The notes: generated by a model not told the origin, from the sequence alone. A DNA stretch of 64,000 nt from an uncultured Clostridia bacterium (GCA_949538735.1 CATGLK010000003.1:62001-126000); one strand, 5' to 3'; positions 7,579 to 16,482 are shown, counted from the first letter of the stretch. Program-made: numbers and translations.

Positions 7579-8440
7579 AACTTTCTTCTCCCTTTATATC
7601 ACTTCTTAATTTACCATTTAATTTTCCTGAATTAATCATTATTCCATTTCCTTCGTAAGCACAATCTTTATCTAAAAAATATTTGTTAACAAATAAATTG
7701 TTTTTAACTGATAGAAAATCTTCTAAATCTTCTTTCTTTATCCATATTGGCATTTGTTTAGCCTGTTCTTCCTTAGATGTTTCTTCTTTCTTCTCAGAGT
7801 TTAATACTCCAAATACTATATACAAGTGTGAATATCTATTTACTCCTTTGTAATCAGCAAAAAAATGATTGTGCAATTGAAATATGCTTGTCCTTGTAAT
7901 AGTTACATCTAGATATCCTGTTTCTTCTCTGATTTCCCTGATTGCCGCTTCCTCTGGCGTCTCTTCTCCTTCAATTCCACCTAACACAAATGACCTACAT
8001 ATTCTACTTGAACAATCAACACATAAATATGTATTATCTTTTTCATTTTTTATAATAGCTATAACACTTCTTCTAAAATGTGTTTCTAAATTTGGATTTA
8101 ATGTTTGTTTTCCTTCTCCTTTAAAGTATGGTGCAACTACTTGCTTGTATTCTAAATCGAACTTTTCTGCAAGTTCAAAGTGTTCCTGTATGTGTGCTGG
8201 TATTAGCATCATTGCAGTATCTTCCAACTTCTTACTGTCTATGACTATTATTGGCAACTTCTCTTTTGTTATTGGATGTTTTGCAAATATTTCTTTTTCT
8301 TTTCCTATCTTGCTAGCAAGTTTAGTGTAATTATTTTTTATTCCTATTGCTATTCCTGTAACTCCATAAATTAGTTCTTTGTTTGATATTATTGCAGGTA
8401 TTTTTTCGCCATTTGTTAATTCTAATTTTATTTCTTCCAT
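7565..8440 (-). CDS. Nudix hydrolase with an N-terminal LeuRS-editing-like domain
   Basis: A 291-residue two-domain protein. Residues 1-115 resemble the CP1 editing domain of leucyl-tRNA synthetase: LIYGVTGIAIGI, HPITKEKLPIIVID, AMMLIPAHIQEHFELAEKF and YKQVVAP follow in the same order as in LeuRS. Residues 125-260 are a Nudix domain with GIEGEETPEEAAIREI then REETG. No aminoacylation (HIGH/KMSKS) motifs are present. The fusion suggests hydrolysis of aminoacyl-nucleotide-like compounds, but that is inference. The start at 8440 is preceded by AAAGGAAAG. Confidence 0.7.
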   Translation of the reverse strand: MEEIKLELTNGEKIPAIISNKELIYGVTGIAIGIKNNYTKLASKIGKEKEIFAKHPITKEKLPIIVIDSKKLEDTAMMLIPAHIQEHFELAEKFDLEYKQVVAPYFKGEGKQTLNPNLETHFRRSVIAIIKNEKDNTYLCVDCSSRICRSFVLGGIEGEETPEEAAIREIREETGYLDVTITRTSIFQLHNHFFADYKGVNRYSHLYIVFGVLNSEKKEETSKEEQAKQMPIWIKKEDLEDFLSVKNNLFVNKYFLDKDCAYEGNGIMINSGKLNGKLRSDIKGEESYEIF

Positions 8441-8461
8441 ATTTCTTTCCTTTTATTATAA

Positions 8462-8785
8462 TTATTTTATATCTTCTATTTTTATACTATGACCATATCT
8501 TGTTGCATTAAGTTCTTCTTTAATTCTAAAACAGGTTTCCATATCAATATCATATGTATTTGCTATCATTAAAACATAATATAACACATCTGATAATTCT
8601 TCTTCGATTGTTCCTTTTATATTTTCGCCATCCATTCTTTTGTCTTTTCTTATTACTTCTGCTAATTCTCCTACTTCTTCTATTAATTTTAAGAAATATC
8701 TTTGTGTATTTTTTATGTCTTTGGGTTTTGTTCTTTTGTATTTTTCTTTTAGGTATTTTTGTGCTTTTTTAATTGTTAAATCCAT
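8462..8785 (-). CDS. MazG-like nucleotide pyrophosphohydrolase
   Basis: A 107-residue all-alpha protein with the MazG metal site, LIEEVGELAEVI (residues 34-45) and IEEELSDVLYYVLMIAN (residues 60-76), which gives the E-E-x-x-E and E-x-x-D pairs. Single-domain MazG-like enzymes hydrolyse (d)NTPs to monophosphates. The ATG at 8785 is preferred over a TTG at 8791 because its spacing from GGAG is better. It lies between the APH-like and Nudix genes and probably shares their transcript. Confidence 0.85.
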   Translation of the reverse strand: MDLTIKKAQKYLKEKYKRTKPKDIKNTQRYFLKLIEEVGELAEVIRKDKRMDGENIKGTIEEELSDVLYYVLMIANTYDIDMETCFRIKEELNATRYGHSIKIEDIK

Positions 8786-8804
8786 AGTCAAATTTCTCCT
8801 TTTA

Positions 8805-9842
8805 CTAATTCATTATATCTTGTTTAGTTAATTCTAAGCTAATCTCTTCAGCTTTTTCATATAATTTTTTGCATAATTTTGTTCTAAATAGTGCAAAATC
8901 TAAAAGTCCTTTTTGAGTATAGTCTTCATTATATTCTTTATATCCATATGTACTCCCTGTTAATTGTAATAAATATAGGTATGATGCATATTTTAAATCA
9001 TATTCATTTAGTTTAATATATTTTGAAAATTCTTTGAAATAATCTGCTAATGTTTTTATATTTATATCTCCATCTTTAGCATCTTTGTCGATATAGCTAT
9101 ATGACCTAATTACTTCCCATACTATTGGTAGTTTTTTTGCCTTTTCAAAGTCAATTATTGTAGGCTCTTGGAGTTCATTATATATCAATTGTTGAGAGCA
9201 AAAGTCTCCATGGCTATTTAGCTTTGTTAGTTTATCTAAAATGTCAAAATCAAAGTTGTTTTTTATGTGATTTAATATTTTTGTTCTATAATTAATGTCT
9301 TTTTCTATTTGTTCTTTATATTTGTTATCTTTTTTTAAATTGCTTTTTAAATTTTCCATTTTTTCAATGCAATTGCATACTCTTTCTTTTGTGAAATACT
9401 TATTCATAATGTTATCTTCACTTAGTTCAGGATATTCCATAAGAGCTTTTGTCAGTTTACCTAGGATTGTTGCACATTCTATTGTTTTTTCATAGTCTCC
9501 TGTGTTGTTTTCAATAGTGTATCCTTCAACGAATTCTTGTACTATTATTATTCTTCCTTCATTTTCTAGGTAAAAATTTTCTTTTTTTGTTTTTATATAT
9601 GTAGGAACGTTAATATCTTTGTCTTTCAGAAATTCTATTATGTTTATTTCTTTTATGATTGTTTCTTTTTTACTTGTGCTTACAAATTCTTTTAATATGT
9701 ATTTATTGTTGTTTGTCTCTATTTTGAATATATTTGCTGTGCCTCTGTCTATCTTTTGGATTTTTGTTGCTTCAATGTTGTATTCTTTTTGTAGTATGTG
9801 TTTTATTTTCTCGTCATTTAAGTTTGTTTTTTGAACTCCCAT
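8805..9842 (-). CDS. APH/CotS-like phosphotransferase family protein
   Basis: A 345-residue protein with the kinase-like fold of aminoglycoside/choline phosphotransferases. The lysine segment NNKYILKEF lies near residue 48, the catalytic loop LNSHGDFCSQQLIYN near residue 213 (H-G-D with a downstream N) and the metal-binding IIDFEKAKKLP near residue 233. CotS-type spore coat kinases and antibiotic kinases share this layout, so the substrate cannot be assigned. It is the most upstream gene of this minus-strand run. Confidence 0.75.
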   Translation of the reverse strand: MGVQKTNLNDEKIKHILQKEYNIEATKIQKIDRGTANIFKIETNNNKYILKEFVSTSKKETIIKEINIIEFLKDKDINVPTYIKTKKENFYLENEGRIIIVQEFVEGYTIENNTGDYEKTIECATILGKLTKALMEYPELSEDNIMNKYFTKERVCNCIEKMENLKSNLKKDNKYKEQIEKDINYRTKILNHIKNNFDFDILDKLTKLNSHGDFCSQQLIYNELQEPTIIDFEKAKKLPIVWEVIRSYSYIDKDAKDGDINIKTLADYFKEFSKYIKLNEYDLKYASYLYLLQLTGSTYGYKEYNEDYTQKGLLDFALFRTKLCKKLYEKAEEISLELTKQDIMN

Positions 9843-10036
9843 ATCCGCTCCTTTGCTTTATTACATTTTATAATAATCGTATATTAGAAATATAATACAA
9901 CTTGTCACTTTCCGTGTCAACAAAATTCTACAAATATCGTAAAAATATAAATAAGAATTTGCTTTTTTCTTTTTTATTTACAAAATTTTATTTTGATGTT
10001 ATACTTTTATAAGTATACAGTATAGGGGGTATTACA

Positions 10037-10273
10037 TTGGATAACTGTTTTCCAGAAAGATTTGCAATTCTTCTTAGACATTCTAAGATGAACTATGAAG
10101 AAGTTGCTCATAAGTTAAATTTAAAATCAAAAGGTACAATTTCAAAATATGCAAATGGCAAAACTAAAAAAATCGAAATATCTATGGTTGTAAAAATTGC
10201 TGAATTGTTTGGAGTTTCTCCTATTTGGTTGCTTGGATTTACTGAGGATATGTTCTATGTTATAAAAAGATAA
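10037..10273 (+). CDS. XRE-family HTH regulator (small)
   Basis: A 78-residue protein made almost wholly of a lambda-repressor-type helix-turn-helix: NYEEVAHKLNLKSKGTISKY then a recognition region and VVKIAELFGVSPIWLLG. The start is a TTG at 10037 placed 8 bases after AGGGGG. There is no effector domain. It is divergent from the APH-like gene, so it may regulate the shared 9843-10036 spacer, but no operator was recognised. Confidence 0.85.
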   Translation: MDNCFPERFAILLRHSKMNYEEVAHKLNLKSKGTISKYANGKTKKIEISMVVKIAELFGVSPIWLLGFTEDMFYVIKR

Positions 10274-10293
10274 TTACAACTTTTTTATAATAT

Positions 10294-10337
10294 AAAAAAG
10301 TAGATTTATAAAATCGTCTTTATAAGTCTACTTTTTT
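10294..10337. terminator. Bidirectional terminator
   Basis: The arms AAAAAAGTAGA-TTATAAA and TTTATAA-TCTACTTTTTT flank a short loop, with A and T runs on both sides. It lies between two convergent genes. Confidence 0.8.
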
Positions 10338-10376
10338 GGTGTTTTATATATTATTTTTATGCTCTTTATATGTTTT

Positions 10377-10970
10377 CTATTTACGACCCAGCACTTTATC
10401 AAGTTCAACTTCAGCTTTTTTGACAAAATAATTATCAAGATAAACTGGTATTTTAAAATTTGCAACTTTCTCAACCAATTCTTCTACTGTATCTACATCC
10501 TCGTTTTCTCCTATCTCCGCTTCTATCAGATTATCTCCATTTCTTATATCTTTAACAGCAAATCTAAATCCAGCACTTTCATATACTCTATCATCTTCTT
10601 GAATATTCATAATTTCTTTATAGCCGATTGCTTTTAATAATTTTTTTGCTGACTGTATATCTAGTACTTCACAATTAATTGAATCCTGATTTAGTATATT
10701 GCCATCTGTATCAAATTCTTTAATTTTAAATGTTATCTTTTGACTGACTTCTCCAGATGTTTTCCCTATGATTTTTCTTACTAATACTGCTTTTGATAAA
10801 ATCTCTCTTGTACTGGTTTCTTTTAAATTTAGTATTTTAGGCACGAAATATGTGTCGTCCATTGAAAATTCGTGTACTATTTTAAATTCTTTATTTTCTA
10901 TATCATTATAGAACTCGTCTAAATTTCCCTTTATTTTCAATGTTATTTCATTGTCTTGTTTCTTACTCAT
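10377..10970 (-). CDS. CYTH-domain protein
   Basis: A 197-residue protein. It starts with a weak form of the CYTH E-x-x-x-K signature (NEITLKIKG), then DDTYFVPKILN, VLVRKIIGK and a C-terminal half with LLKAIGYKEIM and NLIEAEIG. This is the order seen in class IV adenylate cyclase/thiamine-triphosphatase-like CYTH proteins, which bind triphosphates in a beta-barrel. The signature is less perfect than in the second CYTH gene (12257-12751). The activity is unknown. Confidence 0.6.
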   Translation of the reverse strand: MSKKQDNEITLKIKGNLDEFYNDIENKEFKIVHEFSMDDTYFVPKILNLKETSTREILSKAVLVRKIIGKTSGEVSQKITFKIKEFDTDGNILNQDSINCEVLDIQSAKKLLKAIGYKEIMNIQEDDRVYESAGFRFAVKDIRNGDNLIEAEIGENEDVDTVEELVEKVANFKIPVYLDNYFVKKAEVELDKVLGRK

Positions 10971-11013
10971 TTTTCTTTTCTCCTCGTAACTTTCTAAATC
11001 TACTTTCTTATAT

Positions 11014-11691
11014 TTATTCCTTCTCTTTTTTATGTATCAAAATATGATAATGATAGGAATTATTAGTTTTGTTTTCTGTTTCATAATAATCCACAACTTG
11101 ATATACATTAACAATATCAAAGTCCTTAAAAAGCTCTTTTATCAAGTCGTAATCTACATAGAAATGTGGTATTTTATACTCTGGCCCTTCGTCCATTCTT
11201 AGTCTAGTATTTGGATCAATCAAAGGCCAGTCCGCTTGTTTAAATCCCCATGTATCTTTTGAACCTAAAGTCAAATAACACTCAGCATCATCTTTCATAA
11301 CTCTATTTAATTCTTTTATTACTTTTTTCATTCCTTCAGTATCTGTATGAGATATTACATTTCGGCAATAAATGCAATCAAATTGATTATTATTATAAGG
11401 TAACTCAAGCATATCACCTACTTTATAATCAAATTTTAGATTTTCTATTTCTGCCCATTCTTTTGTTCTTTTTACTGCTTCTTGACTTATATCAAAACAA
11501 CTAACATCAAAATCATTTTTGCCAAATAAAATTGAATGTCTTCCTAATCCACATCCTAAATCTAGAAATTTCTCTTTTCTCTGTGATTTCCACCTATTTA
11601 ACAAATAATAAGATTCAATACTTGGGTTTTTCCAGATTTCTTCTTCATTTTCTTTTAATATTTTCCAATTCCAACCTTTTGACTTTACCAT
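11014..11691 (-). CDS. Class I SAM-dependent methyltransferase
   Basis: A 225-residue Rossmann-fold methyltransferase. Motif I is FLDLGCGLGRHSILFG (residues 43-58), the motif II acidic residue is in VSCFDISQEAV, and CIYCRNVISHTDT near residue 108 is motif IV. The substrate is unknown. It is followed at 11703 by an L,D-transpeptidase gene in the same direction, and the short spacing suggests one transcript. Confidence 0.85.
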   Translation of the reverse strand: MVKSKGWNWKILKENEEEIWKNPSIESYYLLNRWKSQRKEKFLDLGCGLGRHSILFGKNDFDVSCFDISQEAVKRTKEWAEIENLKFDYKVGDMLELPYNNNQFDCIYCRNVISHTDTEGMKKVIKELNRVMKDDAECYLTLGSKDTWGFKQADWPLIDPNTRLRMDEGPEYKIPHFYVDYDLIKELFKDFDIVNVYQVVDYYETENKTNNSYHYHILIHKKEKE

Positions 11692-11702
11692 ATATCTTCT
11701 CC

Positions 11703-12254
11703 TTATAATTCTATTTTTATCTCTATCTTCGTATCTTTATCTATATTTTCTATTATTGTTCTCATAGAATTTGTATCAACTGCAACACAACCAGCTGTTG
11801 ACTTATTATTACTACAATGCAAAAACACTGCACTTCCCTTTCCAGGTATATTTTGCGGATTTGTTTTCATCTCTATTAGGTATTCGTACTCTATTGGATA
11901 CTCTATTAGATGTTCCGCTGAATTCCAATCTCTTTCCACTCCATTTTCATTAACTAGTTGATTATAATATTTAGATTTAATATCATCTACCCAGTACATT
12001 TCCCTAGTTATTTTTTTATACTCTAATCCGTTTTTATTTTGTATTCCAATTTGAGTTCCTAGAATAGTTCCCAATTCAAATTCTCCTATTGGTGTTTTTC
12101 CATCTCCTTCTTGCTTTTTTCTTGTTGTTCCATTTCTACCAATATGTGCATTAATTTCAATATTGCATTTGGGATATTTTAATATAGCTTTTTCTTGCCC
12201 AAATGCTTGAACAAGAATTTTATTGTAATTGTCATTTTCTTTTATATTCTTCAC
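11703..12254 (-). CDS. L,D-transpeptidase (YkuD) domain protein
   Basis: A 183-residue protein with the YkuD catalytic signature in FLHCSNNKSTAGCVAV (around residues 145-160): the conserved H and the S/T-x-G-C-V block with the nucleophilic cysteine. KQEGDGKTPIGEFELG near residue 50 is also typical. These enzymes make or edit 3-3 peptidoglycan crosslinks. No signal peptide is visible, unusual for a wall enzyme and seen in a cytoplasmic or spore-associated subset. It lies 2 bases from the CYTH gene upstream. Confidence 0.85.
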   Translation of the reverse strand: MKNIKENDNYNKILVQAFGQEKAILKYPKCNIEINAHIGRNGTTRKKQEGDGKTPIGEFELGTILGTQIGIQNKNGLEYKKITREMYWVDDIKSKYYNQLVNENGVERDWNSAEHLIEYPIEYEYLIEMKTNPQNIPGKGSAVFLHCSNNKSTAGCVAVDTNSMRTIIENIDKDTKIEIKIEL

Positions 12255-12256
12255 CT

Positions 12257-12751
12257 CTATGTATTTATAATTCCTTTTATGTCTTCCACTCTCATACTTG
12301 CCATCATACCATTAGATAATCTTCCAGTTAACTCTTTTCCAAACCACTCTGGGAAAATAGTATTTTCAGCTTGTTCCTCACTTTCAAACTCTATTTCTGC
12401 AAATACAATCCCTTTGTATTCTCCCTCAAATATGTCTAACTCTATAATTAGTCCGTCTTTATATGGTATATTATATCTTGTCTTCTTTATTGTGCGATAT
12501 TTTGGATTTAATCCTAACTTTTCATATTGTTCTTTTGTTATTTCACTCTCTATCTCATTTATTGAATAGTTTACTCTTCCTGTTTTTACTGTGTAAATGT
12601 ATTTTTCTTTGTTTTCTTGTATCGTGTGCCTTTTTCTAATAATTGTTATTTTGTCATTGTACAAATAATCTTGTATAATTTTTTTGCTTTTGTATGTTTC
12701 TAATTTCAAGTGTGATATGTCTGGTACTAAAAATTTTCTTTCTATTTCCAT
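12257..12751 (-). CDS. CYTH-domain triphosphatase
   Basis: A 164-residue protein starting MEIERKFLV, the exact E-x-E-x-K signature of CYTH triphosphate-tunnel enzymes. Further strands carry IIRKRHT, YIYTVKTGR, IESEITKEQY, LIIELDIFEG and FAEIEFESEEQA, alternating charged residues as in tripolyphosphatases of this type. The ATG at 12751 is chosen because the signature must be N-terminal. It likely hydrolyses tripolyphosphate or nucleoside triphosphates. It sits in an operon with ykuD-like and rdgB genes. Confidence 0.85.
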   Translation of the reverse strand: MEIERKFLVPDISHLKLETYKSKKIIQDYLYNDKITIIRKRHTIQENKEKYIYTVKTGRVNYSINEIESEITKEQYEKLGLNPKYRTIKKTRYNIPYKDGLIIELDIFEGEYKGIVFAEIEFESEEQAENTIFPEWFGKELTGRLSNGMMASMRVEDIKGIINT

Positions 12752-12788
12752 TATTGACTTTACCTTTCTCTTTATTCTTATAATATAT

Positions 12789-13409
12789 TTATATCCTTTT
12801 ATCAATTATCTTTCTAATTTCTTCCAAAGCCTTCTTCCTTGGGCTAATCTCATATTTTTCTTCACTAGTCAATTCAGCCAAAGTCTTCCCACTATCTAAT
12901 ACAAAAATTTCATCAAAGCCAAAGCCATTAGAGCCAGCTGGATTTTGCGCAACATATCCGTGTAATGAATATTCTACAACTTTATTCATATTCTTATCAG
13001 CAATAGCAATAGCTGTTGTATAATGACAAGATCTTAATTCTGTTGGAACATCCTTCATTTTCTCTAACAGTTTTAAATTTTTTGTATGGTCATCTGCGTC
13101 CATCCACCTATGTGTATGTATTCCCGGAAATCCACCTAAAACATCTATGCTTAATCCGCTATCATCACCCATAACAATCATATTTTCGTCCAATTGATTT
13201 ATAAGCTCTGTTACTTTTTGAAGTGCATTGTTTTTAAAGCTGTCTGCGTTTTCGTTTATTTCTAGTTTTTTATTTAATTTTGCTTCCATCTCTTTTAATG
13301 CAATAATATTAAAATCGCTAAAAATATCTCTTATTTCTCTTATTTTTCCCTTGTTGTTTGATGCAACAAGTATTGTTTTTTCTTTCTTCATATCATTTTC
13401 TATCTCCAT
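12789..13409 (-). CDS. rdgB: XTP/dITP diphosphatase RdgB
   Basis: A 206-residue RdgB/HAM1 enzyme, which removes deaminated purine nucleotides from the dNTP pool. The motifs are ILVASNNKGKIREI near the start, MGDDSGLSIDVLGGFPGIH (residues 79-97) and the C-terminal NGFGFDEIFV with ELTSEEKYEISPRKKAL. The start is uncertain between 13409 (MEIEND) and 13391 (MKKEKT); the first overlaps yjjX by 10 bases. The length fits either choice. Confidence 0.9.
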   Translation of the reverse strand: MEIENDMKKEKTILVASNNKGKIREIRDIFSDFNIIALKEMEAKLNKKLEINENADSFKNNALQKVTELINQLDENMIVMGDDSGLSIDVLGGFPGIHTHRWMDADDHTKNLKLLEKMKDVPTELRSCHYTTAIAIADKNMNKVVEYSLHGYVAQNPAGSNGFGFDEIFVLDSGKTLAELTSEEKYEISPRKKALEEIRKIIDKRI

Positions 13410-13930
13410 ATATCTTGATTAATATGCCTTGTTAATGCCATAATAAAAGCATTTCTTACCAAATCAATTCTTGTAACTTCGCCTTTCGTCAAATAATTTA
13501 TTCCGCCTTTTCCCTTTTTTAAATCTTTTCCACTAAATAATTTATCCATAACAGTTCCCAATTCTGTTTCTCTTATTTCATCTATATATTTATTTGGAAT
13601 TGGAAATCCTTGGCTTATTCCCATACTTTGAAAGTTTTGTTTATCTTCTACGACAACGCAATTTATATCTATCCATTCTCCTAATGAATTTGTAATTCCA
13701 CCTTCACTTGCAATGTAAAAATCCGCTTCAATTTGATTTTCAGTTGCATATTTTTTTAAGTTTTTAACCCTATTTCTTGCTCCCTGTAAAATTTCTTCAT
13801 TCACTGGTTGGTCTGCTACATCCGAACTCACATCTATTCCTTCTATTTCAACATTTTCAAAGTATTTTTCAAATGCTTCTTTTGCTCCTTGTATTTTTCC
13901 TGGATTTTTTGTTCCTATTAATATTTTCAT
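13400..13930 (-). CDS. Inosine/xanthosine triphosphatase, YjjX/DUF84 family
   Basis: A 176-residue protein with KILIGTKNPGKIQGAKEAF at the N-terminus, VADQPVNEEILQGARNR near residue 40 and FYIASEGGI near residue 71, all YjjX hallmarks. The family hydrolyses ITP and XTP, so it duplicates the RdgB activity encoded directly downstream. RdgB and YjjX adjacent to each other, plus another ITPase-like gene 6 kb away, is an unusual concentration. Confidence 0.85.
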   Translation of the reverse strand: MKILIGTKNPGKIQGAKEAFEKYFENVEIEGIDVSSDVADQPVNEEILQGARNRVKNLKKYATENQIEADFYIASEGGITNSLGEWIDINCVVVEDKQNFQSMGISQGFPIPNKYIDEIRETELGTVMDKLFSGKDLKKGKGGINYLTKGEVTRIDLVRNAFIMALTRHINQDIWR

Positions 13931-13976
13931 ACTCTTACTTTCCTTTCTTAAGTTTATATTGACATCTATATTTATA

Positions 13977-15275
13977 TCATATCAAAAACTTTTTTATTTT
14001 ATTAACAACTGTACTATATGTATATAAACTTCCTATCACAAAATTCACAGTATCATCATCTGTATTTAAAGCATCTTGCAGCGCCACATCTAATTCTTTC
14101 CTATAAATTCTATCACTGTTTACAAATTCTTTCATGCAATCATATAGCTCATCTTTTGATGCATATCTATCACTATCATTCCCTGATGTCATAACAAATA
14201 TGGCATTTTCATCTTTAGCTAGTAGCTTTAGCATTCTTCTGTAATCTTTTCTTTTCAAAATTGATATAATATACACTCTTTTTAATTTAGGATAATATAT
14301 ATCAACCATATCTAATAAGTTCCTTATTGCTGGATCGTTATGAGCCCCATCGTAAATAATTTTTGGGTTATTACTCAATTGTTCCATTCTTCCTTTATGA
14401 ATAACTGTTTTTAGTCCTTCTAATATATTTTTCTCGTTTACTTTATATCCTAGTTTGTTTAATATATTAATCACTTCTATACATATACTTGCATTTTGTA
14501 TCTGCATTTTTCCCTTTAAATTTATACTTAAATTTTTTAAATCTTTATAGTTAAAATGTTGAAATTCCTCGTCAAAACTATAATTTGATATATCTGAATT
14601 GTTTACAATATGTAAATTGTTATTTTTCTTTTTACATTCATTTATAAACACTTCATTTATATCCGCTTCTTGTTCAAATATCACAGTATGAGAATTTTCT
14701 TTTATAATTCCTGCTTTTTGATGCGCTATCTCTGTTAAAGTATCTCCTAAAATCTTTGTATGGTCATACCCTATTGACGTAATTACAGACACTACTGGAT
14801 TTGTTATAATATTTGTGCAATCATCTAATCCCCCAAGCACTGTTTCTAATACAACAAAATCTACACTGTTTCTATAAAAATATAATAATGCCATCGTTGT
14901 AATTAATTCAAATACTGTAACCTTTGTATTTTGAGAATGGTTGTATTCTTCTATTAGTGGTTGCAATTCTTCTATTATATCTGACATTTCTTCATCGGAT
15001 ATTTCTTTTCCATTTATGCTTATTCTTTCATTATATTTAATTAAGTGTGGAGATAAAAATTTTCCTACTTTATATCCTTGTTTTTCTAATATATTAGCTA
15101 TAATTTCTGTGCAGCTTCCTTTTCCATTTGTTCCTGCTATATGAATGAATTTCATTTCTTTTTCGAAGTGCTGAAATTTATTCATAAAATATTGCATTGC
15201 TTTTAGTGTTCGTTTTTTATTTGCTTTAAATAAGTTATTTAAATATTCTTCTACATCTATCATTGTTTTCTCCAT
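13977..15275 (-). CDS. folC: Folylpolyglutamate synthase/dihydrofolate synthase
   Basis: A 432-residue Mur-ligase-fold enzyme that adds glutamates to folates. The P-loop is IHIAGTNGKGSCTEIIANIL (residues 44-63). FVVLETVLGGLDDCTN (about residue 139) and ITSIGYDHTKILGDTLTEIA (about residue 165) are FolC landmarks, and KIIYDGAHNDPA near residue 310 marks the C-terminal domain. The length is normal. It is the first gene of the minus-strand run that continues with yjjX and rdgB. Confidence 0.93.
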   Translation of the reverse strand: MEKTMIDVEEYLNNLFKANKKRTLKAMQYFMNKFQHFEKEMKFIHIAGTNGKGSCTEIIANILEKQGYKVGKFLSPHLIKYNERISINGKEISDEEMSDIIEELQPLIEEYNHSQNTKVTVFELITTMALLYFYRNSVDFVVLETVLGGLDDCTNIITNPVVSVITSIGYDHTKILGDTLTEIAHQKAGIIKENSHTVIFEQEADINEVFINECKKKNNNLHIVNNSDISNYSFDEEFQHFNYKDLKNLSINLKGKMQIQNASICIEVINILNKLGYKVNEKNILEGLKTVIHKGRMEQLSNNPKIIYDGAHNDPAIRNLLDMVDIYYPKLKRVYIISILKRKDYRRMLKLLAKDENAIFVMTSGNDSDRYASKDELYDCMKEFVNSDRIYRKELDVALQDALNTDDDTVNFVIGSLYTYSTVVNKIKKFLI

Positions 15276-15466
15276 TTTCTATTTTAACTTTGTTAATTTG
15301 TATTTTCAAGTATCAAAAGTGTATTCTCCTATCTAGAAAATATTTTACCATAGTTATTATCTTATTAGCAAGTATAAAAATGTAATTTAGAGAACAAATG
15401 TGTTGCTTTTTACAAGAAAATATAGTATTATTTTAATAAATTAATATGATATTAGGAGGTATTACT

Positions 15467-16202
15467 TTGAATATATATTCTAAAAATATTTATGAAATAA
15501 CAGAAAACGGTAATAAAAAACATATCCTTATCATTTATAACATTTCAGAAAATCACTATGTGGGGTTATCTATTCATAATACAAAAATCTCCGACTTTAA
15601 ATACTTAAAATCCATAGATAGATTTGTTGATATAGACAGTTTGCAAGAATATAGTCGAAAAAATATTAAACGGATTAGTATATGTAAAAGGTACTTTTTT
15701 AAAATTAAATGATACAGATTTTAATTTGACAATGAAATATTTAAAAAATTCCCTATTGAAAAAATTAAATATTAATACTAATTATAAAAATATTGAAAAT
15801 ATCAAATATTTAAAATGGTGCTATGATAAGTTGCTATTAGAATCTACAAATTATAATATTTCTCATTTGAAGCCAGGTTGTGTTTGTTGGGTAAACTTTG
15901 GTCAAAATATTGGTTCTGAATTAAGGAAATTGAGACCTGCCATTTTATGGCGCTGTTCAGCAGATAAAAAAATGTGGACAGTTATTCCATTAAGTAGTAA
16001 ATGCTATAATGATAAGTACTACTTTCACTGCGATATTACTAATTTACCTTGCAGTACTGCCAAGTTAGAATCTATGACAAATTTTAGTTATAAAAGAATT
16101 AGAGAACCCTTTTTCCATAATAAGAAAATAGCTCATTTATCAAAAAATGATTATAATAATATTCTTTTATCTCTTAAAAAATATTACATTTTTGACGCAT
16201 AA
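15467..16202 (+). CDS. PemK/MazF-like protein, one +1 recoding site
   Basis: Two reading frames join into a 244-residue protein when the C of the in-frame CGG at 15671-15673 is skipped (RKNIKGLVYVKGTFLKLN). The start is the TTG at 15467, 7 bases after AGGAGG; an ATG at 15446 lies upstream of that binding site. Residues 125-244 resemble PemK/MazF endoribonuclease toxins: LKPGCVCWVNFG, IGSELRKLRPAIL, TVIPLSS and a C-terminal HLSKNDYNNILLSLKKY. The first half (HILIIYNISENHYVGLSIHN) may be a degenerate copy of the same barrel. No protein antitoxin is adjacent; two RNA-like elements follow. Confidence 0.65.
15671..15673 (+). other. Putative +1 recoding site CGG-A (Gly), MazF-like gene
   Basis: The in-frame context is ATT AAA CGG ATT. 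Skipping C gives ATT AAA GGA TTA and runs without a stop into the MazF-like half; unshifted translation stops 14 codons later at 15712. Confidence 0.75.
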
Positions 16203-16215
16203 TATAATAAAATTA

Positions 16216-16327
16216 TTGACTATCTTCAAAAAATGTTTTATAATGTAATTACATTTAATTGTTGCACATCTTATGATGTGGAAGTTGTTCTTCGGAGATT
16301 AGGTTTAAACCTAATCTCTGCTTTTTT
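16216..16327 (+). ncRNA. Putative small RNA with its own promoter and terminator
   Basis: TTGACT (16216) and TATAAT (16239) are separated by 17 bases. About 10 bases later begins a stretch with a CACATC-TTAT-GATGTG hairpin, ending in a perfect palindrome GAGATTAGGTTTAAACCTAATCTC followed by TTTTTT (16293-16327). No reading frame of note lies between. The predicted transcript is about 75-80 bases. It directly follows the MazF-like gene. Confidence 0.55.
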
Positions 16328-16349
16328 GTAATAATCCAATTATTATTTG

Positions 16350-16445
16350 CATATAATATAAATACATTTAATGTTACACATTTAAATGTGAAAAATTCGT
16401 TTATAAACGCTTGAAATCTCTCTTATATTAAGAGAGATTTCGCAT
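16350..16445 (+). ncRNA. Second, related small-RNA-like element
   Basis: It repeats the layout of the element before it: CATTTAATGTTACACA with a CACATTTAAATGTG hairpin, then a terminator-like stem GAAATCTCTC-TTATATTAA-GAGAGATTTC. A TATAAT lies at 16351-16356 but no good -35 was seen, and the T tract after the stem is weak. Together with the first element it fills the 351-base gap at 16203-16553. Confidence 0.4.
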
Positions 16446-16482
16446 TTTATATCAAAATTTTCTAAAAATTACAAACAAACAT

